Virus record (IMG/VR): IMGVR_UViG_3300037189_008601
Coordinates: 1-47,385 of that record
Source: a virus
Strand: one strand, 5' to 3'
Length of the DNA stretch: 47,385 nucleotides
The position numbers and the translations under genes were made by a program. Below, in pieces: positions 1-8,640 of the stretch. Every line of letters begins with the position of its first letter. Positions within the stretch are counted from its first letter, which is position 1. A model generated the notes under the pieces. That model was not told the DNA's origin. It did not search any database and worked only from the letters and a program-made list of their open reading frames with translations.

Positions 1-220
1 ATCAGGGATTCCAAGGATTCCAAGGATTCCAAGGTAATCAGGGAAATCAGGGAAATCAGGGAAATCAGGGAAATCAGGGAAACCAAGGATTCCAAGGATT
101 CCAAGGATTCCAAGGATTCCAAGGTAATCAGGGAAACCAAGGCTCACAGGGAATTCAAGGCTCACAGGGAATTCAAGGTCTGATTGGTCTTCAGGGAAAT
201 CAAGGGGATCAAGGGGATCA
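1..220 (+). repeat. 9-bp tandem repeat coding for collagen triplets
   Basis: Near-perfect 9-bp units (GGATTCCAA and GGAAATCAG variants) are repeated head to tail from the first base. They encode Gly-Phe-Gln and Gly-Asn-Gln triplets. Runs of identical units (at about 1-34 and 97-124) would be prone to slippage and would defeat short-read assembly, which probably explains why the window starts here. Confidence 0.85.
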
Positions 221-1169
221 AGGACCTATAGGAAACTCCCCCGGTCCCGGTTACGCCTACAACAGTGCCAGCATCACGGACAGTAGGCCGGGAGCAGGAC
301 AATTTAAGTTTAATAATGCAAACCCCGCCAGTGCCACTATACTTTACATAGATAGGGACGATACTACGGGCACTAGTATTGGTGGATTACTTTCTGGTAT
401 CAATAATTCTACAAATACTACAAAGGGAATTATTAGCTTTTACGATCCTAACTCTTCCGTTGCGTATTTAAGGGTAAGTGGGGCAGTAACAAATGCTAGT
501 ACTTACTATAAAGTTCCCGTCACTTACTTGAGTGGAACTTTTAATAACGGCAATCCCGTAATTATGCAGTTTTCCCCAACCGGTGATGTAGGCGCTCAAG
601 GGGCACAGGGTGCTCAAGGGGCACAGGGTGCTCAAGGAGCGACGGGGCTTAGTTCTCACGTTCTCTTGGCTGCCAATACTACGACAACGACTGTAAACAC
701 AACCGTCAAGCAGGCCCTACTAAGTACTACAATAGGTGGGTCAACTTACCCAGTAGCAGCCGGTGACGTTTACGTCCTTAAAGCATGGGGTGATGACCAG
801 AACAGTGGTGGCGCAGTTAACCAAACTATAGAAGTGGTATTTGGTACTACGTCAGTATTCGCTTCAGCAGCAACAAGCGCCACTCAAACTACTGGCGGCG
901 GTAAGAGGAGATGGTGGGTAGAGATTGAGGTTGTGCTCGCTAGCTTAACGAGCCAAAACTTGGGAATGTTTATGAATCACTCTTCCCAAAGTACAACCAC
1001 TTTTAACCTTGCCACCAACTCTGGTGGTGGTGTAGGCGCAGGAACTGCGGCAGAAGATATGAGCGCAACCAATGCCTCTAAGACACTGGCTTTAAATGTT
1101 ACCTTAGGCAGTATCTCCGGTACTACAGAATTCCGGTGTCTTGGGTATACTCTTGTACGAATCCGATAA
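1..1169 (+). CDS. Collagen-like fibre protein, 5' truncated
   Basis: The reading frame is open from base 3 to the stop at 1169 (at least 388 residues), and the real start lies outside the window. The first ~70 residues are uninterrupted Gly-X-Y triplets of the types GFQ, GNQ, GSQ and GIQ, the hallmark of phage collagen-like trimeric stalks. A non-repetitive, Thr/Ser/Gly-rich beta domain follows, then a second short stalk of GAQ repeats (591-650), and finally a ~170-residue C-terminal beta-rich head ending in CLGYTLVRIR. The stalk-head-stalk-head plan is typical of host-recognition fibres or head fibres. It lies just upstream of head-tail joining genes, so it could decorate the capsid rather than the tail. 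The fibre assignment is solid; the exact virion location is inferred. Confidence 0.8.
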   Translation, partial: QGFQGFQGFQGNQGNQGNQGNQGNQGNQGFQGFQGFQGFQGNQGNQGSQGIQGSQGIQGLIGLQGNQGDQGDQGPIGNSPGPGYAYNSASITDSRPGAGQFKFNNANPASATILYIDRDDTTGTSIGGLLSGINNSTNTTKGIISFYDPNSSVAYLRVSGAVTNASTYYKVPVTYLSGTFNNGNPVIMQFSPTGDVGAQGAQGAQGAQGAQGATGLSSHVLLAANTTTTTVNTTVKQALLSTTIGGSTYPVAAGDVYVLKAWGDDQNSGGAVNQTIEVVFGTTSVFASAATSATQTTGGGKRRWWVEIEVVLASLTSQNLGMFMNHSSQSTTTFNLATNSGGGVGAGTAAEDMSATNASKTLALNVTLGSISGTTEFRCLGYTLVRIR

Positions 1170-1182
1170 TTAGGAGAATAAA

Positions 1183-1326
1183 ATGGATATTGGTGTTGAC
1201 TACCAAGTAATAATTGATGAGCTTCTTGAACGAAACAAGATTCTTACTCTTGAAAATATTGTTCTTACAAAAGCCTTTGAGCGCCTCCAGAATCCCCCCC
1301 AAGACCCTTCGGCTGAGGCCGACTGA
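1183..1326 (+). CDS. Small acidic hypothetical protein, 47 aa
   Basis: A short ORF starts with ATG at 1183, six bases after a strong AGGAG ribosome-binding site (1172-1176), and ends 17 bases before the next gene. The product begins MDIGVDYQVI, is predicted mostly helical, and ends in a Pro/Asp/Glu-rich tail (NPPQDPSAEAD). No family is recognised. The strong ribosome-binding site and the tight fit between two genes support it being translated. Confidence 0.6.
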   Translation: MDIGVDYQVIIDELLERNKILTLENIVLTKAFERLQNPPQDPSAEAD

Positions 1327-1343
1327 TAAGGTACTATAGGTAT

Positions 1344-2156
1344 ATGACATCCTTGGCCGAAGTCTCATCAGTAGCGCGTAAACTAAGCAGGGATTTCGGA
1401 TCATTTTTCGAGATCAATTTCGCTACTGTTGGATCAACGTTGCGTTTGCCGCAACCCAATATTGAGCCTACGTCAGTATCGGTCATTGATAATACGGATA
1501 GTTCTCCGGTAACGGACTTCGTTGTCAACTCCAGAAACGGTCTCCTGAAGATACAAAACCCCAGTCAATACACTGACGGGCTGTATGTGTCAGGGTTGTA
1601 CTATCAGTGGTTCCTTGACGAGGATCTTGACTTCTTCGCTCAAATCATAATTACAGAGCACCTCCATCATCGACCCGGCGTCGATCTGGAATCGATTATG
1701 GGCGCTGAAGTAGAAGTAATGGGTATAGGTACACTTGTGGGGGCTTTGTGGTCCCTACTGGCTGAGTTCGCCACAGACATCGATATTGCATCTCCTGAAG
1801 GCATGAGCATTCCTGTTCACCAGCGATTTCAGCAGGTACAGGCTCTTATCGGCTACTGGGAGAAGCGATACGAAGAGAAGTCTGCAATGCTCAATGTCGG
1901 TCTCAAGAGGATCGAGATGCATACCCTTCGCCGAATCTCTCGCCTTACCAACCGGTATGCTCCCCTGTATCGTGGTCGTGAGATTGATAATCCTCGTCCG
2001 CCAATCCGTCTGCGACCTCTCATTGATCCTGAAGAAAACGTTCCATTTGAGGATGAGGAAGCGTTCTGGGGTTCTCAGGACCAAAACCTTGTAACTGAAT
2101 CTTGGGACTTCGGCTATGGCGGCTGGGGTACTATAGGTACTGGCGGCGCACCGTGA
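1344..2156 (+). CDS. Putative head-tail connector/adaptor protein
   Basis: This is a 270-residue protein with an N-terminal alpha/beta region followed by a long helical part (about 150-230) and an acidic Pro/Gly-rich tail. No confident family signature is readable. Its place directly before a 167-residue protein, a tail-completion-like protein and a tail-terminator-like protein, all upstream of the sheath, is the usual position of the head-tail adaptor or neck proteins in contractile-tailed phages. The stop codon overlaps the next start (TGATG). The function is inferred from order only. Confidence 0.55.
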   Translation: MTSLAEVSSVARKLSRDFGSFFEINFATVGSTLRLPQPNIEPTSVSVIDNTDSSPVTDFVVNSRNGLLKIQNPSQYTDGLYVSGLYYQWFLDEDLDFFAQIIITEHLHHRPGVDLESIMGAEVEVMGIGTLVGALWSLLAEFATDIDIASPEGMSIPVHQRFQQVQALIGYWEKRYEEKSAMLNVGLKRIEMHTLRRISRLTNRYAPLYRGREIDNPRPPIRLRPLIDPEENVPFEDEEAFWGSQDQNLVTESWDFGYGGWGTIGTGGAP

Positions 2157-2659
2157 TGGATACCCGTCGAGAAGTAAACCATGTATTCAAGGAACTTTCT
2201 CGATATCAGAACAAGATCGGTGAAGCCGTAATCTGGTTCAAGTTCGATGTCGACTCATCATATGACCGAGTTTATGACGAGGGTGGCAAGAATTATCTGA
2301 ATGGTATTGCTGTCCCTGTGCTCTGGGTAGACCAGTCAGAAGCTCAGGAAGCCTATGCAGGTGAAGGGCGTCGTCCTACTCAGAGAATCCATTTCGCCTG
2401 CTCTGCCCGCTCTATCAATGAAGCCGGTATCGACGCTACTGAAGCCCACGGCGGTCGGCTCTGGGATACAAAGCCTGTGGGCAAGCCTTGGTGGGATGAT
2501 CGTCTGAACGATATCATTTATTATGACGGTCGATTCTATGAGGTGAGTGATTTCCAGATCACCGGTCGTGCCCGACAGGACGTAATTGTCGGAGTATCTG
2601 GCATCGAGACCCAGCCCGAGGATGATCGAGTATTCGATCTGTTTCCCACTATTGTTTGA
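2156..2659 (+). CDS. Putative neck/head-completion protein, 167 aa
   Basis: ATG at 2156 is chosen because it overlaps the previous stop by one base and gives a protein beginning MDTRREVNHVFKELSRY; an in-frame extension upstream would lie inside the connector gene. The C-terminal half is beta-rich, with a YYDGRFYEVSDFQITGR stretch that resembles the small barrel of phage head-closure proteins, and it ends VFDLFPTIV. The size and position between the adaptor candidate and the tail completion genes suit a head-closure or neck role. No catalytic motif is seen. Confidence 0.55.
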   Translation: MDTRREVNHVFKELSRYQNKIGEAVIWFKFDVDSSYDRVYDEGGKNYLNGIAVPVLWVDQSEAQEAYAGEGRRPTQRIHFACSARSINEAGIDATEAHGGRLWDTKPVGKPWWDDRLNDIIYYDGRFYEVSDFQITGRARQDVIVGVSGIETQPEDDRVFDLFPTIV

Positions 2660-2670
2660 TAGGACTTTAA

Positions 2671-4233
2671 ATGGCAACTTCTTCTAACGCCGCAAGTAAA
2701 CCTAATGGCGATGTTCTATGGATCGACGGTAGTGATAACTGGACCAAGAACGATGCATACTGGATCAATGATCGTCTGGTCGTTCGGGTACCGTCTGTCC
2801 CTCCGACCGTGGTCACAGAAGTGTCACGGGATACCGGTACAACCGTACGTAATATCAATGAGGGCCGGGTCTTTTACGACACTACGAATAACCGTCTTTC
2901 CGTCAGTACAGACGGCACTACAGATGGTTTCAAGAACGTAGCAGCCTCTAAATACTTAGCAGTAACTGATAGTACGTATTCCACTGACGGTACGAGTGTA
3001 ACTATTGGCCACAGTTCTTATGACGGTATAATTTTTACTCATGATTCAACCAATGGATCAGCGGTAACGCTCCCCAATATAACCGGTAATATCAGTCTCG
3101 TAGTACCATCAAGTGGTCTCCCTACCACCTTTACCGGTAATATCGGATCGTTTGATACCGGTCTTAAAATTGATACGACATCAATAACATACCCATATAA
3201 CAGTAGTATTCCCACAAACGTACCTTCCGGGTCGATTAGCTACGACCGACCGACTGGTACTCTAGTCAGGCTATATAACGCTACCGGCAACCTAAGTGGT
3301 TATCAGAAGTTATGGAATCAACCTTGGGGTACCCTTAGTCGTACTGAATTAAGTTCAGACGTAACTATATCGAGCACGAATACAACGTTCAGCGTTTCTA
3401 ATAAATCCAGTACCATATCATCTGGGGTTGTAACAGCTATTCTTACCACGACCGCTTCCCATGGCTATTCCATAGGTGATCATGTTGTGGTCTCAGGCGT
3501 TTCTGGAAGTTCTACTACAACTGTGTTTAATGGAGCTTTTACCATTACGGCTGTAACCACTACGACTTTTGGTTATGTCACCACTGGTGCTGCCGCAGTC
3601 ACCAGTACGGCTGTTTCACCAAATGGGGCGGTTACAAAGTTCTCAGATGTAACCGGATTATCCCCAAGTTCTATGGCTCTTCGATCTGATCGAGATTATC
3701 GTGTATCTATAAATCTCGCCCTTGCTCAATATGGAGGGACAGCTACGGTTACATCATTTACCCTAACAAACGGTGCCTATAGTTTGCTGTATGCCCGACT
3801 CCCCGACATAGCCGTAGGTGCCACAGATTCTGCATCCTATTTTGCTACCGCTACATTCAATGGGGCGGCAGGCGCTGCGATTAGGTTGAGCTATAACCAG
3901 AGTGCTTCGTCTAGCGTAAAAATTCTCGGTACTGACCGTAACTCAGAAATGGTTATTACCGACATAGGTCCGGCTACTGTACTAGTTACCAACAAGCAGC
4001 GATCGGGTAGTACGACTTATACTTTGACTACGGTATCTCCTCATCCATTTGTAGTTGGAAAAACCATAGTCGTCACTGGTGTCGATGCATCGGGAACCAC
4101 TACCACCGGGTTTGATGGGGTTAAAACGATTACCGCAGTGACAAGCACTACAGTTTCATGGACTGGAACTTCTGGGACAAATGTAAGCTACGCCACCGAT
4201 GGTGGTGTGGTCTCAGCAGGCCCACCTAGCTGA
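2671..4233 (+). CDS. Ser/Thr-rich beta-repeat virion protein
   Basis: This is a 520-residue, strongly Ser/Thr/Gly-rich protein with almost no predicted helix. The N-terminal ~100 residues (DVLWIDGSDNW, GRVFYDTTNNRLSV) resemble the attachment regions of phage fibres. Two copies of a ~65-residue module occur at about residues 247-312 and 435-510. The first has HGYSIGDHVVVSGVSG, FNGAFTITAV and TTFGYVTTG; the second has HPFVVGKTIVVTGV and FDGVKTITAV. The same module recurs in the sheath, the J-like protein and the gpI-like protein. It is probably a neck/head fibre or decoration protein. A structural role is likely, but the exact one is unknown. Confidence 0.65.
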   Translation: MATSSNAASKPNGDVLWIDGSDNWTKNDAYWINDRLVVRVPSVPPTVVTEVSRDTGTTVRNINEGRVFYDTTNNRLSVSTDGTTDGFKNVAASKYLAVTDSTYSTDGTSVTIGHSSYDGIIFTHDSTNGSAVTLPNITGNISLVVPSSGLPTTFTGNIGSFDTGLKIDTTSITYPYNSSIPTNVPSGSISYDRPTGTLVRLYNATGNLSGYQKLWNQPWGTLSRTELSSDVTISSTNTTFSVSNKSSTISSGVVTAILTTTASHGYSIGDHVVVSGVSGSSTTTVFNGAFTITAVTTTTFGYVTTGAAAVTSTAVSPNGAVTKFSDVTGLSPSSMALRSDRDYRVSINLALAQYGGTATVTSFTLTNGAYSLLYARLPDIAVGATDSASYFATATFNGAAGAAIRLSYNQSASSSVKILGTDRNSEMVITDIGPATVLVTNKQRSGSTTYTLTTVSPHPFVVGKTIVVTGVDASGTTTTGFDGVKTITAVTSTTVSWTGTSGTNVSYATDGGVVSAGPPS

Positions 4234-4325
4234 GTACTATCGTATACTTGACTTCGTAGTGTATGATATATGGGAAGTCAGCTGAGCGGCTGTTTTCTCA
4301 TAAGTCAGCGCCATGGAGGCATAGT

Positions 4326-4706
4326 ATGAAGAAAGACCTGCACATAGGTGCAGATTTTTTCTCTGCTTTGGGTAAACACGCCCAAGCGGTCAGTCATGCT
4401 GCCTATCAAGCCGCCATTGAGGGTATGTCTGAGCTTGAATCATCTGCCCGAAGTATAGCTAAGCAGAATCCTGCTTGGGGAGATGCTGCTGACCATATCG
4501 AGACTTGGTACGACCCAGACGACAGTCAAGTCTATGTGGGAGTACGCAATCCACAATATGTGGATAAAGCGATTTTTGCTGAGTACGGCAAGGACGAGGT
4601 TCCCCCTGCTCCCGTTCTCCGACATATGCCTGCGGCTAAGGCGAACATGAATGCCCGTATCAATCAGGTCATGGTTGATCATCTCGGCCCTAAGGCTGGA
4701 TTATGA
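4326..4706 (+). CDS. Putative tail-completion (HK97 gp10-like) protein
   Basis: The start is set at ATG 4326, six bases after a strong GGAGG (4315-4319); an earlier in-frame start at 4263 has no such site. The 126-residue product begins MKKDLHIGADFF, has a long N-terminal helix, then a beta region (ETWYDPDDSQVYVGV), and ends with FAEYGKDEVPPAPVLRHM. The FxEYG...PAPVLR pattern matches the HK97-gp10-type neck/tail-completion family. It overlaps the next gene by four bases (ATGA), as expected for a tail-completion/tail-terminator pair. Confidence 0.7.
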   Translation: MKKDLHIGADFFSALGKHAQAVSHAAYQAAIEGMSELESSARSIAKQNPAWGDAADHIETWYDPDDSQVYVGVRNPQYVDKAIFAEYGKDEVPPAPVLRHMPAAKANMNARINQVMVDHLGPKAGL

Positions 4707-5497
4707 GCGTCGATTGGGATTACGATCTCGCTGCGGGAGAGGTCGATCATCAGCTTCATACAGGTCTGATCCTTGCCGAAGACGATGCTCTCAAAGAGCA
4801 TCTGTCTGGCATAACTGTTCCTGACCGTAACGGAATGATCCCAGTGGATGTCTGGTTCCGTTTTCCAGAGGGCGAACGGCGTTTGAAGTATCCGTTCATA
4901 ACAATCGATTTCATCGCTATAACGCCTTCTTATGACCGTTGGACAAGTGTTCATAAGGTCTACTCAGATGATGCCTCATTCGAAGATTCAATCACGGGGC
5001 AAGAAGTACGTACGGGTATGTACGTGCCTTCCACTTCGTCAACCCTTCCCGAACTGAGCAGTGACGGTATGAACTATGAGATCGAGCAGTATCTCATGTA
5101 CGTACTGACATATCAGGTGACTGTGTATTCTCGTTCGGCCATCCATGACCGGTATCTTCTGAGCCGTTTCATGACAGATATATTTTCCCCTCGCCCGTTC
5201 TGGATCGGTGTTGATGCCGACAGCACTTGGCGACGATGTGAGCTAGTGGGTATGCAGCCTGCTGATAGTACCGAGACTACTGAGTCAGGTAACAAGCGCA
5301 TATTCCGAAAGGTCTACACAATCACCATGGACGCCGAGATACCGCAAAGCCGGGTTTCGGAAATCGAGAAGGTCATGCGGGTCCATGCTGATATCTATGC
5401 TCAACCCATTGAGCACAAAGAGTCTACTTCGCATCTGTATAACGCCGTTCATACTTTTGCGGAACCGGTCACCGTTGAACCGCCGTCTGGTACGTAG
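4703..5497 (+). CDS. Putative tail terminator/sheath terminator protein
   Basis: This is a 264-residue alpha/beta protein translated from an ATGA overlap with the preceding tail-completion gene. It contains YPFITIDFIAITPSYDRW, a conserved-looking beta hairpin, and YLMYVLTYQVTVYSRS followed by RFMTDIFSPRPFW, the 'beta strand then helix' layout of T4 gp15/lambda gpU-type tail terminators. It lies immediately before the sheath gene, the normal place for this function. The assignment rests on order and fold-like pattern. Confidence 0.55.
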   Translation: MSVDWDYDLAAGEVDHQLHTGLILAEDDALKEHLSGITVPDRNGMIPVDVWFRFPEGERRLKYPFITIDFIAITPSYDRWTSVHKVYSDDASFEDSITGQEVRTGMYVPSTSSTLPELSSDGMNYEIEQYLMYVLTYQVTVYSRSAIHDRYLLSRFMTDIFSPRPFWIGVDADSTWRRCELVGMQPADSTETTESGNKRIFRKVYTITMDAEIPQSRVSEIEKVMRVHADIYAQPIEHKESTSHLYNAVHTFAEPVTVEPPSGT

Positions 5498-5514
5498 AAG
5501 TATCCAAGTTCTAC
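5494..5514 (+). promoter_or_regulatory. Short hairpin upstream of the sheath gene
   Basis: GTAGAA (5494-5499) and TTCTAC (5509-5514) form a perfect 6-bp inverted repeat with a 9-base loop over the stop codon of the upstream gene. It sits in the 60-base leader of the sheath gene. A strong AGGAG (5544-5548) and an A/T-rich spacer precede the sheath ATG. It could mark an mRNA processing or stability element for highly expressed tail genes. No convincing promoter boxes with correct spacing are seen. Confidence 0.3.
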
Positions 5515-5557
5515 TTATTGATTTTCCCTAGTACTTAACCTTTTAGGAGTTTTAAAA

Positions 5558-7990
5558 ATGTCTTTTGATTATCGAAAGCCCGGAGTGTATGTGGAGGAGT
5601 CGCTGCTCGTTAACAGTGCCGATACTGCTTCCGCTTCCTCAATTGCCATGTTTGTCGGTGCTGCTAATATCGGCCCGACCGATCAACCAGTACGCTGTGA
5701 TACGTGGTCTGACTATGTCCGCTATTTCGGCAGTTTTGAAGATATCTCCGTAACCTACGGGGCAATTACTTCGACTTACAAGTCATATCTTCCGTATGCT
5801 GTGTACTCATATTTCCAGAATGGTGGAAACCCCTGCTATGTGCAGCGGGCTGTTTCAACCAGTACTTCGGTTGGCAACAACGCCTACCTCTTTGTGCCTG
5901 ATGCTAGCAAATCCGTTAGCTCCAACACAATCACAACTCGTCAGATAGATACGAGCGTAGCTGTTACCAATAAGGCTAAGACCGGCGGTGTTGCTACGAT
6001 TACTATTCCTAACCATCCTTTTGTAGTTGGTCAATCCGTTACGATTGCAGGAGTTGCGACAACAAACAATGGTGACGGATTTGACGGTACGTTCACGATC
6101 CTGAGCACAACCACAGGTTCATCAGGTACCATTACCTACGCTATTACTTCTGGGAGTGTTTCTTCTATAAGCGCTTCTGGTACTGCGACACTTGCATCAG
6201 CTAGTAGCCTTGTGACTCTCACAGCTAATGCACTTGATGGCGTAGTTACGTCAGTAACAAATGCGACTGCTGGCTATGCTTCTTCTACAACTACCGTAAC
6301 GCTTACCGTTCCTACAGGGCACGGATTTACCGCTGGACAAAGTGTAGTTGTTGAAGGAATAAACTCTTATCCCCTCAATACATCGACTACCACTAAGTTT
6401 GATGGTACGTTCACGTTGACGGCTGTTACCGACACATCCCTTTCTTATGTATCTACCGGTCCGTCCACTCCTACTACTGTCTCGGACTTCACTAACGCCA
6501 GCGTTCGACTTGCATCAGCAAAAGCCTTAGTAGAGGGCTTTACGTCAACTGACGCTGCTGTCAATGGGGCATATGTAATAGTTTCAGTCAGCAAGGCGAA
6601 CAAGACCATCAAGTTTGAAGTTGCTAATCTAGTTAGCAGTATGCAGACAGTCGCCTCGTCGGTTGCAGTAAATGGCAGTCCTCGACTTACTTCTAATGCG
6701 AATATAGCGTTTGAGGTTCAGGCCCGAAGCATCGGAACTGCTAATAACACTACGGCATCCACCCTTACCGGACTCAAGGGCCTTTCATTAGCGCTTACAG
6801 TTATTGATACGACCAACGGTATTTTTGATCTTGTCGTCTACAAAGACAATGTAGAGGTCGAGCGTTTCTCAGCACTTTCCATGCTCGGAAATGTATCCGG
6901 TACGAAGCGTGCTGATATCGCCATCAATGATCCATACTCTGGGTCTTCGTATATACGCATAGCTACTTACGACGCTTCTGCCACGCTTCCAGCTACTGTT
7001 GTAAACAGTCTTACTGCAAGTGCTCCTGCGGTTGCAGGAAAGTTTGTTGGTGGCACAGATTCAGGAGTACCCGGAAGCATCGACTATCAATCAAGCGCTC
7101 AGCTTGCAGTTGGTAGGGTTCAGGGTCCCCTGCTTCTCAACCTTGTCGGATATACGACTGACGTCAATGATCCCACAAAGTTTATTGCCCCTACAGGCGT
7201 ATCTTCCTCCACATTCCCAGACCGTGGCGATGTATTCATCATCAATGATGCTGTCCGTGCTCGAAATTACGGCGAAAGCTCGGCAACGTACAAGGGCATT
7301 GTCAGCGCAGCGCTATCGGTCTATCCCGGTGACGCATATGTCGGCGCTTTCACCCCATGGATCATTACTCCTAATCCTCAGCAGTCCGGTACTACCATCA
7401 CGATCCCACCGGGTGGTGCGGTAGCTGGCGTCATGAGTCGTGTGGATAACACCATCGGCGTATTCCGAGCACCAGCCGGAATGATCGCTGGTATCAGCAA
7501 CGCTGTCGGTGTTGATGCGAAGTGGTCGGATGCAGAGCTTGGAGATTTCAACTCCGGCAATATCAATGTCATCCGCCCAGTTCCCGGGGCAGGCATTTCC
7601 ATCATGGGTGCCCGTACTCGTAAGAGCTATGGTGCCGATCGCTACATCTCAGCCCGCCGTACTCTGATCTACATCAAGGAAAGCCTGCGGCAGTCGACGC
7701 AGTTCGCTCTCTTTGAGAACAACGATCAGCGTCTGTGGACCCAGCTTCAAATGACGGCTGAGCGCATTCTCCGTCCGCTCTGGGAAGCTGGCGGTCTCCG
7801 TGGTGCTAACGCATCGGAAGCATATTACATCAAGTGCGATTCCACTGTTAACACCCCATCAGTCATTCAGTCTGGTGAGGTTCGACTGGAAATCGGTGTC
7901 GCACTTGAGTACCCCGCTGAATTCATCGTGATCCGTGTCAGTCAAATCGAGAGCGGCGGATTCGCTGCTGAAGTTCAGCCACGAGGCTGA
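5558..7990 (+). CDS. Contractile tail sheath protein
   Basis: The 810-residue protein begins with FDYRKPGVYVEES, the classic sheath N-terminus, and ends with the conserved sheath C-terminal domain (about 680-805). That domain includes RRTLIYIKESLRQSTQFALFE, LWTQLQMTAERILRPLW and YYIKCDSTVNTP. Sheath subunits polymerise around the tube and contract during DNA delivery. It is longer than T4 gp18 (about 660), and the excess is in the middle. Two copies of the shared beta module (about residues 136-200 and 229-304) are followed by a Ser/Thr-rich region, presumably surface-exposed insertions. It has a strong ribosome-binding site. The tube gene follows 15 bases later. Confidence 0.97.
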   Translation: MSFDYRKPGVYVEESLLVNSADTASASSIAMFVGAANIGPTDQPVRCDTWSDYVRYFGSFEDISVTYGAITSTYKSYLPYAVYSYFQNGGNPCYVQRAVSTSTSVGNNAYLFVPDASKSVSSNTITTRQIDTSVAVTNKAKTGGVATITIPNHPFVVGQSVTIAGVATTNNGDGFDGTFTILSTTTGSSGTITYAITSGSVSSISASGTATLASASSLVTLTANALDGVVTSVTNATAGYASSTTTVTLTVPTGHGFTAGQSVVVEGINSYPLNTSTTTKFDGTFTLTAVTDTSLSYVSTGPSTPTTVSDFTNASVRLASAKALVEGFTSTDAAVNGAYVIVSVSKANKTIKFEVANLVSSMQTVASSVAVNGSPRLTSNANIAFEVQARSIGTANNTTASTLTGLKGLSLALTVIDTTNGIFDLVVYKDNVEVERFSALSMLGNVSGTKRADIAINDPYSGSSYIRIATYDASATLPATVVNSLTASAPAVAGKFVGGTDSGVPGSIDYQSSAQLAVGRVQGPLLLNLVGYTTDVNDPTKFIAPTGVSSSTFPDRGDVFIINDAVRARNYGESSATYKGIVSAALSVYPGDAYVGAFTPWIITPNPQQSGTTITIPPGGAVAGVMSRVDNTIGVFRAPAGMIAGISNAVGVDAKWSDAELGDFNSGNINVIRPVPGAGISIMGARTRKSYGADRYISARRTLIYIKESLRQSTQFALFENNDQRLWTQLQMTAERILRPLWEAGGLRGANASEAYYIKCDSTVNTPSVIQSGEVRLEIGVALEYPAEFIVIRVSQIESGGFAAEVQPRG

Positions 7991-8005
7991 GAAGGAGAAT
8001 AGAAA

Positions 8006-8605
8006 ATGGCAGCAAGTATTAAGGAACGGACTCGTCTTGCGGCAGATCCGCTTCGTAACTTTAAATTCCAAGTGGAGATCTTCCATTCCAATGGGGAGCT
8101 TCAGAGTGGAGTCGGCAAAATGGGATTCACTTCGGTGGAAGGACTCAATATGTCCACCGAGATGATTCCCTACCGTGAGGGTGGCTGGAACACCAACCCC
8201 CACAAGATGCCCGGTATGACTGATTTCTCGCCAGTCACTCTGTCGTCGGGTGTCTTCTATCAGAAGCCCGGTATGTGGAACCTCGCTAAGCAGATGTTTG
8301 CTGTTCAGTGGGGCAACGGGAACATCGGACTCAATGATGACTATCGTTTCGATATGCTCATCCGAGTGTTCGATCATCCCGTCACAAAGGGTCCGGGTGC
8401 GGCAGTTCGTGGAGACACCAGCAGCGCTGTTCTCGCCTTCCAAGTTTACAACGCTTGGGTTGCGAACGTAGCGTTCTCTGGCCTCAATGCTATGGACAAT
8501 GCGATCATGGTTCAAAACATGACCATCCATCATGAGGGTCTCGACGTTTTCTGGGGCGTTGGTGAAACCACCGCTCTTCGTAGTAACAGCATACTTACTG
8601 CTTAA
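8006..8605 (+). CDS. Tail tube protein (T4 gp19-like)
   Basis: A 199-residue protein with the characteristic tube N-terminus: DPLRNFKFQVEIF, then FTSVEGLNMSTEMIPYREGG and TLSSGVF. These match the T4 gp19-like conserved tube family (beta-barrel subunit that stacks in hexameric rings inside the sheath). A GGAG site (7993-7996) precedes the ATG. Its position right after the sheath is the standard contractile-tail gene pair. Family membership is clear by motif. Confidence 0.93.
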   Translation: MAASIKERTRLAADPLRNFKFQVEIFHSNGELQSGVGKMGFTSVEGLNMSTEMIPYREGGWNTNPHKMPGMTDFSPVTLSSGVFYQKPGMWNLAKQMFAVQWGNGNIGLNDDYRFDMLIRVFDHPVTKGPGAAVRGDTSSAVLAFQVYNAWVANVAFSGLNAMDNAIMVQNMTIHHEGLDVFWGVGETTALRSNSILTA

Positions 8606-8640
8606 TAGTAAGACATTCCCACTTACAGGAGAACAAACCG

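Noticed and set aside
1-220. CRISPR array or minisatellite of regulatory type
   Set aside because: The repeat unit is 9 bp with no spacers and reads cleanly as Gly-X-Y codons in the open frame.
468-659. Minus-strand frame opposite the fibre gene, like many other opposite-strand frames across the window
   Set aside because: It is a shadow of repetitive coding DNA, has no ribosome-binding site and gives a low-complexity product (STLCPLSTLCPLS).
1330-2139. Exact 13-bp repeat GGTACTATAGGTA at 1330-1342 and 2127-2139, each shortly before a gene start
   Set aside because: A few 13-bp repeats are expected by chance in 47 kb, the second copy is inside coding sequence, and no -35 box at suitable spacing accompanies either copy.
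4248-4267. TTGACT and TATGAT hexamers upstream of the tail-completion gene
   Set aside because: The hexamers are only 8 bases apart, which is incompatible with a sigma-70 type promoter.
4279-4297. Short CAGC...GCTG hairpin followed by TTTT after the beta-repeat virion gene
   Set aside because: The stem is only four base pairs and the T run is short, so it is not a credible terminator.
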